A DNA stretch of 64,000 nucleotides from Acanthococcus lagerstroemiae (lineage: Eukaryota; Arthropoda; Insecta; Hemiptera; Eriococcidae), in assembly GCA_031841125.1 (NCBI GenBank), contig CM063109.1:8966321-9030320 (forward strand), written 5' to 3'. A program made the translations under genes and the position numbers. Below the pieces are notes generated by a model. It ran no database searches, was not told the DNA's origin, and saw nothing but the letters and a program-made list of their open reading frames with translations. This document shows, in pieces, positions 33,982 to 48,400 of the stretch; the first letter of the stretch is position 1, and every line of letters starts with the position of its first letter.

Positions 33982-36900
33982 ATGGGTTTCTTAGATTTTG
34001 AAAAAGTAATTCACTTGGAACCGGAGGAAATAACCGAAGAAGAGAAGGAGAATCTGTACGCAGATATCATTACTTTTGAAGTTCGGACAGAAGTTGAAGC
34101 GAAAGATGCAGTAAAATTGTTCCAAATCACGCAAGAAATACTAAAATACAAAGGAGAACAGGTAGACGATTCAGCTAATAAATAGTTCAGTGTTCTTTTC
34201 ATGACTTGAGATAATCCTTAATGACGAAATTTGTGAATAGGTTGAATCTCTGATATTGGAACTAGATAATCTAGCGGCCAAACTTGGCGAGGAGGAAGCT
34301 AAACGAAGTCAGAATTATGTAGATGAGACTGATTTACGAATATCAGAGGCTGACAAGGGGAATAAAAATGGTACGTCGTCTGCTGTAGGTGAGTTGGGTA
34401 ATTTTGAAATTTCATTTACGTTTGAAATTATAGCATCTTCATTCGTGCTATTATAGATACAGATGACTACCACAGAAAGTTGGTTAAAATAGAAATTCAG
34501 AATAATCGACTCATTGATGAACTGCAGGAGAAAGAGCAAGAACTGATGAACGAAAAAAAGGAATTGGAAAAAGTAACTAGATTCCCATTTCCCCATTTAG
34601 TGTTTCGGATAGCTATCTCATTATTGTATTATATCGATAAAATTGGAATCGTTAGCTGACCAACAGAATTTCAGTGCTCGAGGAAGAGAATAAAGCACTG
34701 CGAAGTGAACTGCAAGCAACCCAACAGGAACTAGCAAGCAATGCCAGCTTGAAGTCATTGGCTGACGATCAAGATTATCCATCCATGGAAAAATACCACG
34801 AACTAACTGAATTGTTGAGGCAAAAGAACAGGCATATCACTCAGCTGTTGAATGATATTGAGGTGAGGTTCTCAGGAATGCCTTTCTTGCATGCACTGTG
34901 TGTATTACTTTTTTTTTTTTTTTTTTTAAAGGTTCAGAAGGGGACTGAGACAAATAGAAATATTCGTATTGAGTATTTAGATATAAGGCATTGGAAAATG
35001 TGATCTACACGTTTAGCTGTCATAATAATCTATTTACTTACCAAACTGGGGAAGTCTGTTGGCCAAATCCAAAATTTTCTGTAAAATATTTTCAGGATAC
35101 TGAGAAGGAAAATATCGCTCTGAAAGATCAACTAGCTGTCGTTCGAGACGAGTTGGCCGAAGGGGCTGACCAAATGTCAAAACTGTCAATGGAACGTTTG
35201 AGTTTGAGTACTTGCGTCGACGAACTAAAATGTTGGTGTATTTCTGAACATTTTCCTTTTTGATTACACACTATACAAAGTTTCACCATGATGATTTGCA
35301 TTATTATCTTACAATAGATAATGTCCTGAAATTAGAGCAAGAAAACGCTGGTCTTAGGAATCAAATATCTGAACTGGTTGTTGATAAAGAAAAACGAGAC
35401 CTACAGTTTGAAAATATGAGTGCTGGTTATGAATCGAAAATCCAACAGTGGAAGGTAAAATGCATTTTCATTTTTATAGTGCTTTACAGTGGATTCGTGT
35501 GGTCTTGTTGCACTTCTTTATCTGCAGGATATGCTCCAGAAAAAAGACACAGAATTGACGGCATTGAGACTGCAGTATTCCTCCAACACTGCGAATGGCA
35601 TGTTCGATGATACGGATCACTTGGCGTATCTGAGTGACCTCAGCAAGGTATATATAGGTGTCAGTGAATTACTACTCACCTTAGATGAATCGATGAATAT
35701 CTGAAAATTAATGAAATATTTCCTATTTAGACACTAGCTGAACGCGAAGAGAAAATTATGGAATTGCAACAGCAATTAGAACAAGCTACTATTGATTTGA
35801 ACGAAAGCACTCGGCTTCTGGAGGAGCAGAGAGAGCTCTACAAAAGAAAGTAAGTTGTCGATAGCTGCAAATAGCTGAATGCTAGAATATTTTCAATTTG
35901 TTAGTGATATGTATTGTAATTGTATGACCGGGGGGGGGGGGGCTTGATTGGATAAGTTTGGATACAAAGTCGATACGCTTAGTAGAAAATCCCACCCGGA
36001 AAACTACACTTGGTGGCAGGTTCCGTGAAACAATCACATAAGTGTGACCGTGTCTATGTGGAATAGAGAGAAGTCAAGTGGGAACTGTCGTGGACTGTCT
36101 GCTTGATAAGCACTACCAAAACATTTTTATCTACAAAGAATTGTTTTCAAAACATTTACATACATGTTAACATAGAGATTGAAAAGAGGTGGACAATTTT
36201 GTCTAGTAGTCTGCAATAGAATTCTGGTAAACAGAAAGGTTGAACAGAAGTGGACATTTATTGCCCTATTTTGCATTTAATATGTATTTCTTATTCTGTG
36301 AACACATTTGTATCAACACCTCGACTGATCACATGGATACATCCACCTTGTGTTTTCAGTCAGTATTCCATGGGTACATTCGTGTCCGTACTTCTACTTG
36401 AATCCTTTTAACCTCTGTTATCTTTTGGGAAATATTTTAGGATAGGAGTAATTTCTGTTTAGTCATAGAATCGCGGCTCTAATTTACAATACCGATGTAA
36501 TTCATAAAAGAAAGAAAGAAAGGAAAATGTTCCACATTCCCGTTCATTTCAGAGTCCATATTATGGACCAGTATATTTCGCGAGATAATGGCTCCCCGTT
36601 CATTATTGCTTATAGATTTGATAAGAATGCTGAGTCCGGTCTGGTTAAACAATTGAGGAAGAAACTAGAACAAACCGAGAATAGAGTAGCGGTACTAGAG
36701 GCGAAAGCCAGACATGCTGAAGAAGATTCTTTGAGGAAGGCTGAAGAAGTACCGAACATTTTCTCTGAAGAAAAATTAATTAGCTTAATTATCATTCAAC
36801 TTGATGAAAGGGTGTATTATTGTGTTATTCTCAAGGTGACTGAACTCATAATCCAATTACGAGAGTACGAATCTGGCACATACGGTCTGGAAGAGGCGAT

Positions 36901-39458
36901 GATACGCATAAAAGAATTGCAGAAGCAACGGCAAGTCAGAGACACTCAGATAGAACAGCTTGTGCAGAATTCCAATCAGCTGCAAGATGATGTCAACTTT
37001 TTAGAACAAGAGAACCAAATTTTAAGGTGATTAAATACCTTTCTAGTCGTAATGAGTAAGTTTATGAATTCTTGGGAAACGTGTGCTGATTCATTCAATG
37101 ATGTGTAGAGACCGACTCGGAATATCTCAAAGCGAGCAAATTGTCGTCGAAGATTTTTCGCGTAGAAATCGCGACCGACATAACAAATTATCCGAGTTGG
37201 TGGAACAACTTGAAAAGTGTCAAGATGAATTACTCTCATATAGACTGGAGGTAAATTTTAACGCAGTCTCATTTTATGAATGAATCTTTTGCAAATTGGA
37301 TTATCTTTTGAACGGTATAAGTATTGTTGATTTACAGAATCGAAATCTCAGCAAACAAGTTTCGTCGCTGCAAGCGGATGTCAATTTCTATAGATTGAAG
37401 GAATCTACTTCTGTTGATTCTGATGATAACCAGCAGTCGTCCGAGCCTGGTAATTGAGTTACTTTTAGGCTAAATATTCATCGCATGCGTTTTTGTAAGC
37501 CCTTGGGCTTCTGTCCCACCTGCCAGCATCTCCATCGTGGTATTTCTTCAATCCTAAAGAGGGGAGGGGGTGAATTATTACATGCGTTCGTGATTTGTAA
37601 CATTTCTTTTTAAAATTAGGAATGGTGACCCGATATACGAAGAATCTATCGGTTGCAGTTCAGAGTAGCCTGGATGAGGAGTTTTTGAATATGAACACTT
37701 CACTCGAGGACCGCTTTACTGACATAGTCGACGAAAACGAAAGCTTACGGAAAGGCATGCACGAGATATTGGACAGTATTAGAAACCGAGACAGTAAATA
37801 TCCGTCCTGTGTTTTATAAACCTGTACGTGACAATATACTAATTCAGTTTTGCACTTCAAATCAGGTTCTGGAACTATTCAGATCGAATCAGAAACTTTG
37901 GAACGATTGTTAGAGGCGTTGGATTCGAGGCATGTCACTGGCTGGTATCAACCGGCAATGAGGCTGCAAGCGTACATACATAATCTGAGTGGGGTTAATA
38001 AAACGCTGCGAGGGGAATTACACGTGTACAGGTGTGCTCTCGAATACCGGCCCCAGCGTGCTTGAAATGAATCACATGGAGTAAATATCGAACGGGTTTC
38101 AGGCAAAGAGAAGAAGAACTGCTGTACGAATTACACGAAGCTAGCCAGAAATTGGAACAAGTAAGAGGCGCTCCGCAGACTTTCAAACCAGTGACTCCGG
38201 CTACCGTGCAGGAACGCAAAGTATTTTCGCCGAAATTGAAAAAATCCGTTAGCTGCGAAGAAGATGTGCTGAAATCTAGTCATCAGGTTCATCAGATTGA
38301 GAAAGTACGAGATATTTTTAACGCCACCGAATAAATTTGTGAAGTCAATATTTCGTTGAAAGATTTTAGATTTAAGCTACTATCAGGCGGAAAATTTTTC
38401 ACCATCTGATGTTTAGGTTTTCATGTATGTATTCAACGGGTGTATAATCTATTTCTAGAAACTGAAAGATGAAGAACAGAAACGTAAAAAACTGGAAAAA
38501 GAAATCGAACAGTTACAAGAGAAATTCACGATTGTCGAAGAGGAAGCTACGAAACTGCACGAACAGTATGAGACGGACAAAGAAAGCTGGTTCAAAGTGA
38601 AGACAGCTATGCAGAAGGAAATCGACGATGTGAAAAACAACGAGCAAATGCTTTTGGTGAAAAATGCGGAGTATGAAAAGAGTCTGGACGTGTTGAAACA
38701 AAGTCCTGAAGACATCAAGAAGGCTTTCGCCGAAAGCACTTTCGGGTAATTTTAGTTCAAGTAATGAACTCGTGCGGCCAGTTTCAGTACCTCTTGCACT
38801 GTTCTCTCCATTATTGTCACTTCATTGTTCCAGTATTACAACCTTGAAAGTCGAACAAATGCAGTTATCGCGGAAATTCCAAGCCCTTCTTGAGGTGGAA
38901 AACCAAGTAAGACAAGAACGAAATAAACTTTCCGATGAAGTATACTCTCTGAAGGTGTCCAAAGATAGAGAAATTGTAGAACTACGTAAAACAGTAGTAA
39001 GTAGAGAGATGTTGGTATTTTAAATCTCAGACGTTTATTGATCTTTGATCGTTTATTTTGGATTTTTTCCTTTTTTACTAGGAACAGTTGTCATCCGAAC
39101 TCAAAACCCAGCTGATGACCTTGAGCGAGTGTGTGAATCGTTACGACCACAGCAAAGTGGTGAATGATTTCAACGAGTTAACGGTGAAACACCGTGAAAT
39201 GTTGCATAAGCAGATCTTGCTTGTAAGTTATAATTAGCATCCCTCACTAAATATCAAATTGTATTCTGATACTCAGCATATTTTTGACGGATATCGATTT
39301 TTAAGCAATCAGAAAAGGATCAGGTGATATTGAAAATGCAAAACGAAGTGGCATCGTTACTATCACAAAAGGCCGAGTTGGAAGTGTCATTGAAACTTGC
39401 AACGGAGGAGAACAAATACCTAAAATGCGTTACTTCGGATGTACCTGCTCCGGATCAA
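33982..39458 (+). CDS. CEP290: CEP290 exons 1-19 (N-terminal half)
   Basis: Exons: 33982-34161, 34241-34388, 34457-34572, 34675-34862, 35096-35231, 35318-35454, 35528-35647, 35731-35849, 36616-36748, 36836-37026, 37109-37250, 37338-37449, 37620-37793, 37866-38031, 38103-38304, 38459-38745, 38834-38996, 39082-39222, 39306-39458. Introns are mostly 60-230 bp, with one of 766 bp between exons 8 and 9. Exon 1 has LFQITQEILKYKGEQ, matching human LFRITQSLMKMKAQE. Exon 13 has ENESLRKGMHEILDSI, matching human ENKQLEEGMKEILQAI. All GT-AG junctions join in phase, except that exon 3 ends in phase 0 while exon 4 needs one carried base. Confidence 0.92.
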
Positions 39459-42400
39459 GTATATTTCTTATTTCGAGTGTCTCATGTACACTTGACCTAA
39501 GTGACAAAAACTTTTTTTCTTCAGGAGAGCGACGATTTAAAAATTTTAAATAACGTGTTATATACGTGGCTCAAGTGGCTTACGCCATCTGGTGGGCTAA
39601 AAAAGGAAGTAATTCGCCATTTGCGAGTGTAGCCCGATAGAGGGCATAGACATCTATGAGAATCTGTATTAAACTCATTTTTCGTCAAAATGTCACTTAG
39701 GTCGAGTGTGCATGAGACACTCGATTTCTAATGCAGAAGACAGAAGCTTAATTAGGTTTTATAAAGGAAGTTGGAGCGTTTCTTGCGTAAACGATCTTAG
39801 TCCAAAAATGCGAATTGTAAACAGGAAAAAAATCGAGAACTTCGCTGTCTACTCCTGATTTATAACTGAGTTACACTTAGCAACTACCGTGTCAGTTTAG
39901 TCATTAAAGATTACAGGTGCTGTTTTAACCTTTGTCCACGGACGTATTCTCTTGACCTCGTCTTGTGAGCTGCACAGGGTTGTGTACAAAAAAATGAGCT
40001 GACTTGTTTCTTTTTTCTCCAAACACATTTTGGTGCTTGACTCATGCCTTTAGTTGATAGGGTTTTTAATATATTTATTTCACCGATATATGGGTAGGTA
40101 CTGACTGATATGAATAACAAATTTGAACAGAAAACATTTTTCTTGCTTAAAATTGGGTTTCGCGCCTCTGGTTTTTCTAATCAAACTGTCAATTTTACCA
40201 CCTATTATAAACTTACGGAGGTACAAGAACAAACCAAAAAAAAAAAAAAAAAACTTCTTAGATTTGTTAACTGCAGCTCAAATTTTTGTTTGCTGAATAG
40301 AATGATGGATGTTGGGGAGAGGCAGGAGGAGCTTCCCCACTTATCTTTGATACATACCCGCCAGTATCTATAAACTACGACTGTTCGTCAGCTCCTATCC
40401 GCCATTTTGATTTTCCCCTCAGACTGATCTCACTTTTTGAAATTTGCTGATAATCGATTGTTTGCGAAAACAGTTATAGTCCAGTTGCTCTCCCAAATTT
40501 TTGGACTATACAAGTTTTCTATCGAGTAACCATGCAATTATTTTTCAAGAATTCGATCTAAAAGAGTTAATGTACGAGAGTATTATAACCTACGTTGCTG
40601 TACAAATTTTAGAAGTGACATTTTTTGGACGCTGGACATTTTCGCAAGAAATTCTTCAATTATGAACAGAAAAAATATACGATATGTGAGGGCATGTACG
40701 AAAAGCGACCAGTTGACTAAAAGTAAAATTCTTACCAACATTTCAACCGTGAAGGTCCTACTCACTACCGCACGCTCCCCCTAATCTCTTGTCCGTTCTT
40801 TTCGGAAAAAATTTCCAGTGTTTTCCAAAGAATTTAAATGTGTGATGATCTCCGAAGAATTTCACCGAAAAACTTCAAGAAAATTCTCCAGTGATTTTCG
40901 AGGAATTCCGATACTTTCCAGAGAGTCTCATCAGAAATCTCGAGAAAATATTTCCAATGTTTTCCAAAGGATTCAATAAAAAATATTGGGGAATATTTCC
41001 CGATGATTTTTAAGAATTTTCATCGGTAATTTTCGGAAAAAATTTCCAATTTTATCCAAAGAATTTCTTTGAAAATCTTCGGGTAAAATTTCCGATAATC
41101 TTAAGAATTTCGTAGGAAATATTTGGGGAAAAACTCTGATGGTTTTTAAAGAATCTTATCAACAATCTTCAAAAAAAAAGTTCTCCAAAGAATTTCATTG
41201 AAGGTCTACGGGGAAAATCTCCTGTGATTTTTAAGGAATTTCATCGGAAATTTTCGGAAAACAATTCCGATAATTTCCGAAGAATCTTATCGGAAATCTT
41301 AGAAAAAATCTCCCGTGCTTTCCAAAGAATTTAGAAGTTCATTGATCTTTGGAGAATTTTATCGAAAACCTGCAAATATTATCTCCAATGGTTTTTAAAG
41401 ATTTATTTTTATTATTTATTCTTTTTTTTTACATTAACGAGACTTTTAATGTCTAACGGCTATGGTCTCGGAATGAAATTACATGGAATTACAATAGTTA
41501 CAGGGTTTGGGTTTTATGGTTATAGGCAAGCGGTGTACATCTTGAAATTTAAATTGGGTGTAGTATACAAGTTCATCGTAAATTTTTGTGACAAAAATTC
41601 CGATTATTTCCGAAAAATTCTGACGGAAATCTTCAGAAAACATTACCAATATTTACCAAGGGATCTCAACAAATTACTTTGAGAAATTTTCTGGTAAATT
41701 TTGAAAAATTTCATAGGAAATATTCGGTGGAGAACTTCGATGGTTTTCAAGAATTTGTGAAAAATTGTCACAAAAATGTCCGAAGAATTTCATCGACAAC
41801 CTTCAGATCTAAGTCCCTTAAACAGTAAGAGTAGACAGGCATCCATGCAGCAGGATAAGTTGCCTACATTTTAAGATTGAAGGTTCCCAGCGAGAAATAT
41901 GAGACTCCCCTTCAGCAGGTACGTAGGCAACTCATCCTGACAACAGGTAAATGTATTTGCCTGGTCTCACATTTGAAGGGCATGAAGAAAATATGCCCAG
42001 TATTGTGTACGTTTTCGAAATAATAAATTTTGACTTGACTCACTTCAAATTGCAATATCTCGCTGCGTTTTCAAGATACGAGGTCTGTGGCTGGTTTTAT
42101 TTGATTTCTAATAGGTTTTTATATAAGTTTCGCCGAAAAAAGTACATGTTGAAATATTGGTCAGCTGATCCCTTTTGGTATGCGCCCTGACATATGTCAT
42201 AATTCACTGGCTTAAATAACAATAAATTGTGCCCACAACCAGGGTTGGGCCCGGATAACCAATTTTTTATTCGAATTACGAATAATTGAATTTTGGGCTT
42301 ATATGCCAACAAATAACGAATAGTTGGAGGCCAAGACTGAGTCATCCGAATAACGGATAAATTTAACCAATTACATTTTTGCCATCTACAGAAATAACGG

Positions 42401-45400
42401 ATAACTTTCACGTAACACCGAAGACCAAATACATACAAGAATGAGACAGTGTAAAATATCGAGGATAGGGGGACAGCATCTGCTGTACTTAACAGTCCTC
42501 ACGTAGAGATTCGGGTTTTCTCTGGAAATATGACAAAATCCCGTATCACGAGTCACGACAGAACAGCCAATAGGAAATCTATTAAAAAATATTGATTATA
42601 TCCGTTACTTCGGCCTTCCATTTTCCGAGTCATTCGGATAAAAGTTGATTATAAAATTGTTTACTTTAATCGGATAGCGAATAAATAATTCCTTGCCCAG
42701 ATTTTTTCGAATGAAGGATAAGTTTATTCGAATTTTCATCCGTTATCCGTATCTTTTCATTCGAATAATGCCCAACCCTGCCCACAGCCCTAGATTAAAA
42801 CGTCTAGCTCTCGAAACCACCCAACTTCTGGAAATTAATTTTTAAAACGTATAAATGAAAATTGATCGCATCTGTATTTTTAGGTAACCGCGTTGACGAA
42901 GCAGCTGGCATCACTTGAAGTGGAAATCATCAACAAGAAACAATACTCAGATCATTTGAATCGAATGTACGAGCTGACAAAAGGTGAGACAACTTCCTGT
43001 CTCCAAGATGAACAGGGACGTTTAGAGCTGAGGGGCCAGTTCTTCTCGTCTGTCAATAAATTTAAACTGAGGATATTTTTTGTTCAGTCACCAACCTCAA
43101 TAATCGTCATTAACAAACATTAAATTATGTGAGCAAATCTGAAATTTCCTTCCTCTTGGAAATGAAATGGTTACAGATATTTCGAGGTTTGTATGAGAAA
43201 TAGATGTATTAAGTCCGGACCGCGACAAGGACATTCGAAATCGAGAACCGAAAGCGGGTAAAGGAAGCGTGTGTGTTGATAGACAAAAAAAACCATCCTT
43301 ATGGGGGGGGGGCATCTTTATGAGTGCTTGTTGTGGAACTAAACTAATGGTCCTGAGCTGCAAAATATGAACTAAAATATCCTGTCCCACTTGGCCGATC
43401 GGTAGAAAAAAGGAGAATGAGTTGAGAATAATAAGAAGGTGGTTTTTAAAAGGCAGGAAGTACAGGCATGCAGGGGACAAAGGACGTTTGTTGGATGCTT
43501 GCTTTGTGCTACAAGGGAAATACTTGGTAGGAGATTTACATATGTGAGGGCGCATATGGAAAGGGACCAGTTGACCAATTTTTCGATTTTTCCTTTTCTG
43601 GCTAAATTTAATTAAAAACCCCTTAGAAATCGAATAAAACCAACCCCAGACCTCTATCTTGCAAACTCAGCAAGATATTGGAATTTTAAGTGAGGCAAGT
43701 CAAAATTCATTATCTCGAAAAAAGTACAAAAAGGAAATAGCATATTCTTTTGTAAAATTAAAGAGTTCGAAAACAATTTTCCACAAATACTGGGCATATT
43801 TTCTTCTTGCCCTGTCAAATGCGAGAGCAGGCAAATACATTTACCTGTTGTTAGGATGAGTTGCCTGCGAACCTGCTGAAGGGGAGTCTCGCAATTTCTC
43901 GCTGGGAACCTTCAATCTCCTAATGTAGGCAACTTATCCTGCTGCATAAATACCTGTCTACTCTCACCGTTTAAGGGACTTGGATCCGAAGATTTTCGAT
44001 GAAATTCCTCGGAGATCATCGAACATTTTTGGCGACGATTTTTCATAAGATTCTTTAAAACCATCGGAGTCTTCCTCTGAGTATTTCCTATGAAATTCTT
44101 CATAATTCACCTGCAAATTTTTCCAGAATAATTTGTTGAGATTCTTTGGAAAATATTGGTAATACTTTCTGAAGATTTCCGATAGGATTTTTCGGAGGTT
44201 ATCGGAATTTTATTTACAAAAATGTCTGTTGAAATTCCTTAAAAACCATCGGAGATTTTACCTACAGGTTTTTGATGAAATTCTCCGGAGATCATTGAAC
44301 TTTCTAATTCCTTGGAAAACATTGGAAATATTCCCTAAAGATTTCCGAAAAGACTGGGGGAAACGATTGAAGAATGTTCCCAAAGTTTTTCGATAAAATT
44401 CTTCGGAGATCATCAAACATTTAAATTCTTTGGAAAACATTGGAAATTTTTTCCGAAAAGAACGGACAAGAGATTGGGAGAGAGTGTGTAGAACCTTCAC
44501 GGTTGAAATGTTGGTAAGTAACAGAAAGTTAATTACAAAAAAAACAAAAAAAAAAACCACAGAATTTTCGAAGCTTCTCCTGTAACATTTTACTTTAATC
44601 AACTGGTCCGTTTTGGTATGCGCCCTCACATACAAAAATTTACATTCGAGAGGGGAGAATGTCCGCATGGTACTCTACGGGAAGTAGGATTATTGTGTGA
44701 ACACATGAGAACTATTGTCTCTCCATATTGATAAACCTGGCCTCCCCTTGTCCACATCAAGAGAAAATGCCGGGCCGGTTGCCTCCAAAAAACTCGAAAA
44801 ATTGTTGGCACTGATCTGTTTTCCTGAGATTCACCCAAAGAGGAAGACCGACAGTCAGCCAGATCGAGGGATAAGTGCGAGACTGCAAGTCGGCAAGTCT
44901 CCGATGAAAAGAAAGATAATTAAATGATGAACACGATGATAACTGACATCTCGTCAGTCAGAGAGGCAGAAGATAGATAGATGGATGGACATGAAGAGCT
45001 GAGGAAGATAAACCTGAGTGAAGCGGCGAGGGGGCAGGCAGGTGTTAGTGTTAAATACATATGGACGCTACTGTTTAAAAAAAGTGTTCAAGCTCTGTAA
45101 ACATCAAATGACATCGATTTCCTTATTTAAAAATAATAATAATAATTGTAATTTGATGTTCATAATGCTAGGTGGATCCTTTCTTCTTTTTTTTTCTTCG
45201 TTCTTGATCATATCCATATGAAAGTTGTCGAAGTAAATGCATTACTCTTTTACATGACTAATATTGCGACTGTATGAATATGGAAGTTTTCGGATATAGG
45301 TACTACTTTGCTGACTGGAATTTCGATGTTATGTTTTGTTTCGTTGCTTTATTGTAGAACAATTTACCGAAACGGAGAACAGATGCAAAAACCTAGAGAA

Positions 45401-48400
45401 CCAACTAATCTTATCAGTACAAACTAATTCTGAGCTTCAAAGAAATGAAACCATGTTGAAAGAACGCTTATTGAAATTACCGAACATCGTTGAGTTTGAA
45501 GAACTGGTGAAAAAATTGAAAGAAACTGAGAATGAAGCTGTGAGTAAATTCATGTATCTCTGTCACCTATACAATTCGCTCGTGTTGATAATTTATTTAT
45601 TTTAGTGGACATTGTTTCTTCTTCCCCCGTCGTTTTCTAAAAGTTAGAGAATTTCAGATAATTACCTAACCAACTTTCAGATGAATCGGTGCATTCTCGA
45701 ATGATCAGTTGATGTGATCCGGTGATTCGCGAGTTGAGCTCTTTTTAACCTCCCCCGTAATTTTCAACCTGGATGCTGCATTCTCGAAAATTTCCATTTG
45801 TACCTTTATTCGGAGATATAATCTTTGAATCGGTTCAAACTGTTGTTTTGCATCTATTCAGGGTTTACTACGATCGCAGAAAACCGAACTAGAAGAATTG
45901 GCGAATATCGCTCAAGATCAAGTGAAAGCTCTGGAGCAGTATAACAGGTATCAGGATTTTGAATATGATTCGTTGCAACGGCGGATTCTCGAATTGCAGT
46001 CTCTCAGCGACGAGAAAATGGTTATTGGTGAGTCGACATTTTTCACAGAAATTTGACAAAATGTGAAATGCTGCACGGATGCGTCATTTGTCTTTAATTT
46101 TCTCTATTTCACACTGTGTTTCAAGCTATGATGAAGGTCTTACGTTTTTTTCTGTTGAATTTTCACCATTTATTTTCATTTGAATATTCATATTGTATTT
46201 TCTATTAAATTTACAATCACATGTTTAGATCGGCTGACAAAGGAATTGTTACTCCTTCAACAAAACGGTATCAATGCCAACGAGGAAACGAACAATTTCA
46301 AGGACAAGCTAGCTAAGTCAGAGAATGAAATGCTGCAAGCTAAACTGAAATTGAGCGTATGCGAAAATAATTACAATAAATTGAAACGTGACAGCAATCT
46401 GAAGATGCGGTAATTAACTCAGCTGAAGTATAATTATGCTTTTGACGAAGTCTATTGTAATTTTTCTCTGTTGAATTTCTTTCCTTCCAGATGTATGTGT
46501 TCGATTTTATACGAACTACAGAAACGTTATTTAGGGTCGTTTCCCCTCGTCAAGGAGGAATTATGTTTCGAAAGTTTATTGCAGAGTAAAGATGAATGCT
46601 ACACATTAACCTCGTTGTTGCTGGAGTTGAAACCACCTTCTATTGCCCATGTTGATGAATCAGAAAATGATCAGAGTGAATACATCGGGAGAGGAGCAAA
46701 AGATGGGAAATACAAGTCGAAATTCAAAATCCAGGTTAGGCTAAGAAGTTGATGAATATTTTCCTATCAGATTTTAAACTACGTGTTTAGAGGGGAGTTC
46801 ACCGAGGTACTTTCTAGCCATGACGCGGTTCTGTTTGATGTTTACTCTAGTTGCTAGGGTGAGCTACGAAAACCTAGCTGTCTTCATAGAAAACTGCCTG
46901 GCAAAATTTACCCCTCTGCTGTTGCTTGTACAGATACTTTCTATTAACATAATACCAGTTTTACCCTGTCGGTCGAGTCTCTAACACACTGGGTGCCTCG
47001 TCGTATCACACTGCCAACAAAGTAAGACGGAAACTGTCCGATTTCATGTTCAAAATAGCTCAATTTTCAAATTCTCAGGATTTCAACATGCGACTCATCA
47101 ATGAAGGGCTGCAAAATAAAATTCAAATTTACGCTGAGAGGCTCGAAAGACAAGATAAACTCATTAGCAGATTGGAGCAAGAAATAGTCCATGCTGATGA
47201 ACAGTGTCAGGAGTTTTTGTTGTACTGGAGTCCACATTCTGGTTTGAAACTTAATGGCGAAGTGAGAATTTACTTTTTACTTTTTCCTCCCTTGTAGAGC
47301 CATTGAAAAGACCGAGAAACTTGAATCGAAATACTTGTTACAGAATGAGGACGCGCCAAACAGCAAATTTACTCAAACTTTCGACAAAGAAGCCAAATTT
47401 CGCGAAGAAGTGGTCGAACACAGCGTTGCAGTTCCAGTCGGTGAGCCTAGTGATGAACTAAACCAAGTAACAGGTTTTTGTGTAATGTACATCTTGAAAT
47501 TGGATACGGGGTGTTACGATAGAAATAGAGAAATTTTGCATAAGTAGGTGGTTTTAGCGGTCTTACATAGGTATGGCAATATGTATTTTGCAAGATTAGT
47601 AAGTTCATTTTGTATGACGAGCAGGCCCGGCGCTAGAGATTTTGTCGCCGCGGGCAATGGAGGAACATTTGCCGCCCCTGACAGAAGAAACTATAGGCAC
47701 TAATCGCACCTTCGCGATATTTTTTTTAAATGCGCCATAATACCATGATGATTGATGAAATGTCGCCCCTACAAATTGGGCGCTCCGGGCCTGATGACGA
47801 ATCAAACAGGTAAAGAGGATTTGGAAATTTGGATGTCCTCAAAGTGGAGATACAGTTGTGTATTTATAAGCTTTGAACTGTAACTGAATGTGCGAATATT
47901 GTTTTGAAAGTTGTGTCAATGCGAGAAAGCGGCATTCATAGCGAAGCAAGCAGTTATCAGTGAGAGATGGCGAGTACGTGCTACCCAATCCCCCTTGACC
48001 GTACAGATTTCATATTCGTGCGTATTTGGGAAGTGAATGTAATGGGTATATTTAGCTATACAAATTATGTAAAATCAGAACACCCTGTATCGTCATCAGA
48101 TCTCGAAATCTTCCCCGTAACGAACACTTGATTTTTCAGACTAACAAGACCCTCGAGGAATTACATCAAAAACTGAAGTCGACTGAAGACGAACTTCGTA
48201 GCACTAGAGACCGACTAGCAAACTTGATGATGGAATTGAAGGAAAAAGAGCTGATGATTTCGAACAAAGACAGGGAGATATTGAACCTACAGCGAATTGG
48301 GTATGAGCGAGGCAGCCCTGATGAATCTGTGGAAAGCAATAACGACGAAAATTCGATAAAGAGATTAGCTTTAAAGGTTTGAACGTTTATTTGAATTTGC

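Noticed and set aside
39528..39630. Possible extra CEP290 exon beginning after TTTCTTCAG with ESDDLKILNNVLY
   Set aside because: It lies inside the MITE at 39474-39723, and exon 19 already joins exon 20 in phase without it.
43097..43578. Minus-strand 152-codon open frame near CEP290 exon 20
   Set aside because: It is intronic, low in recognisable motifs and has no splice or homology support.
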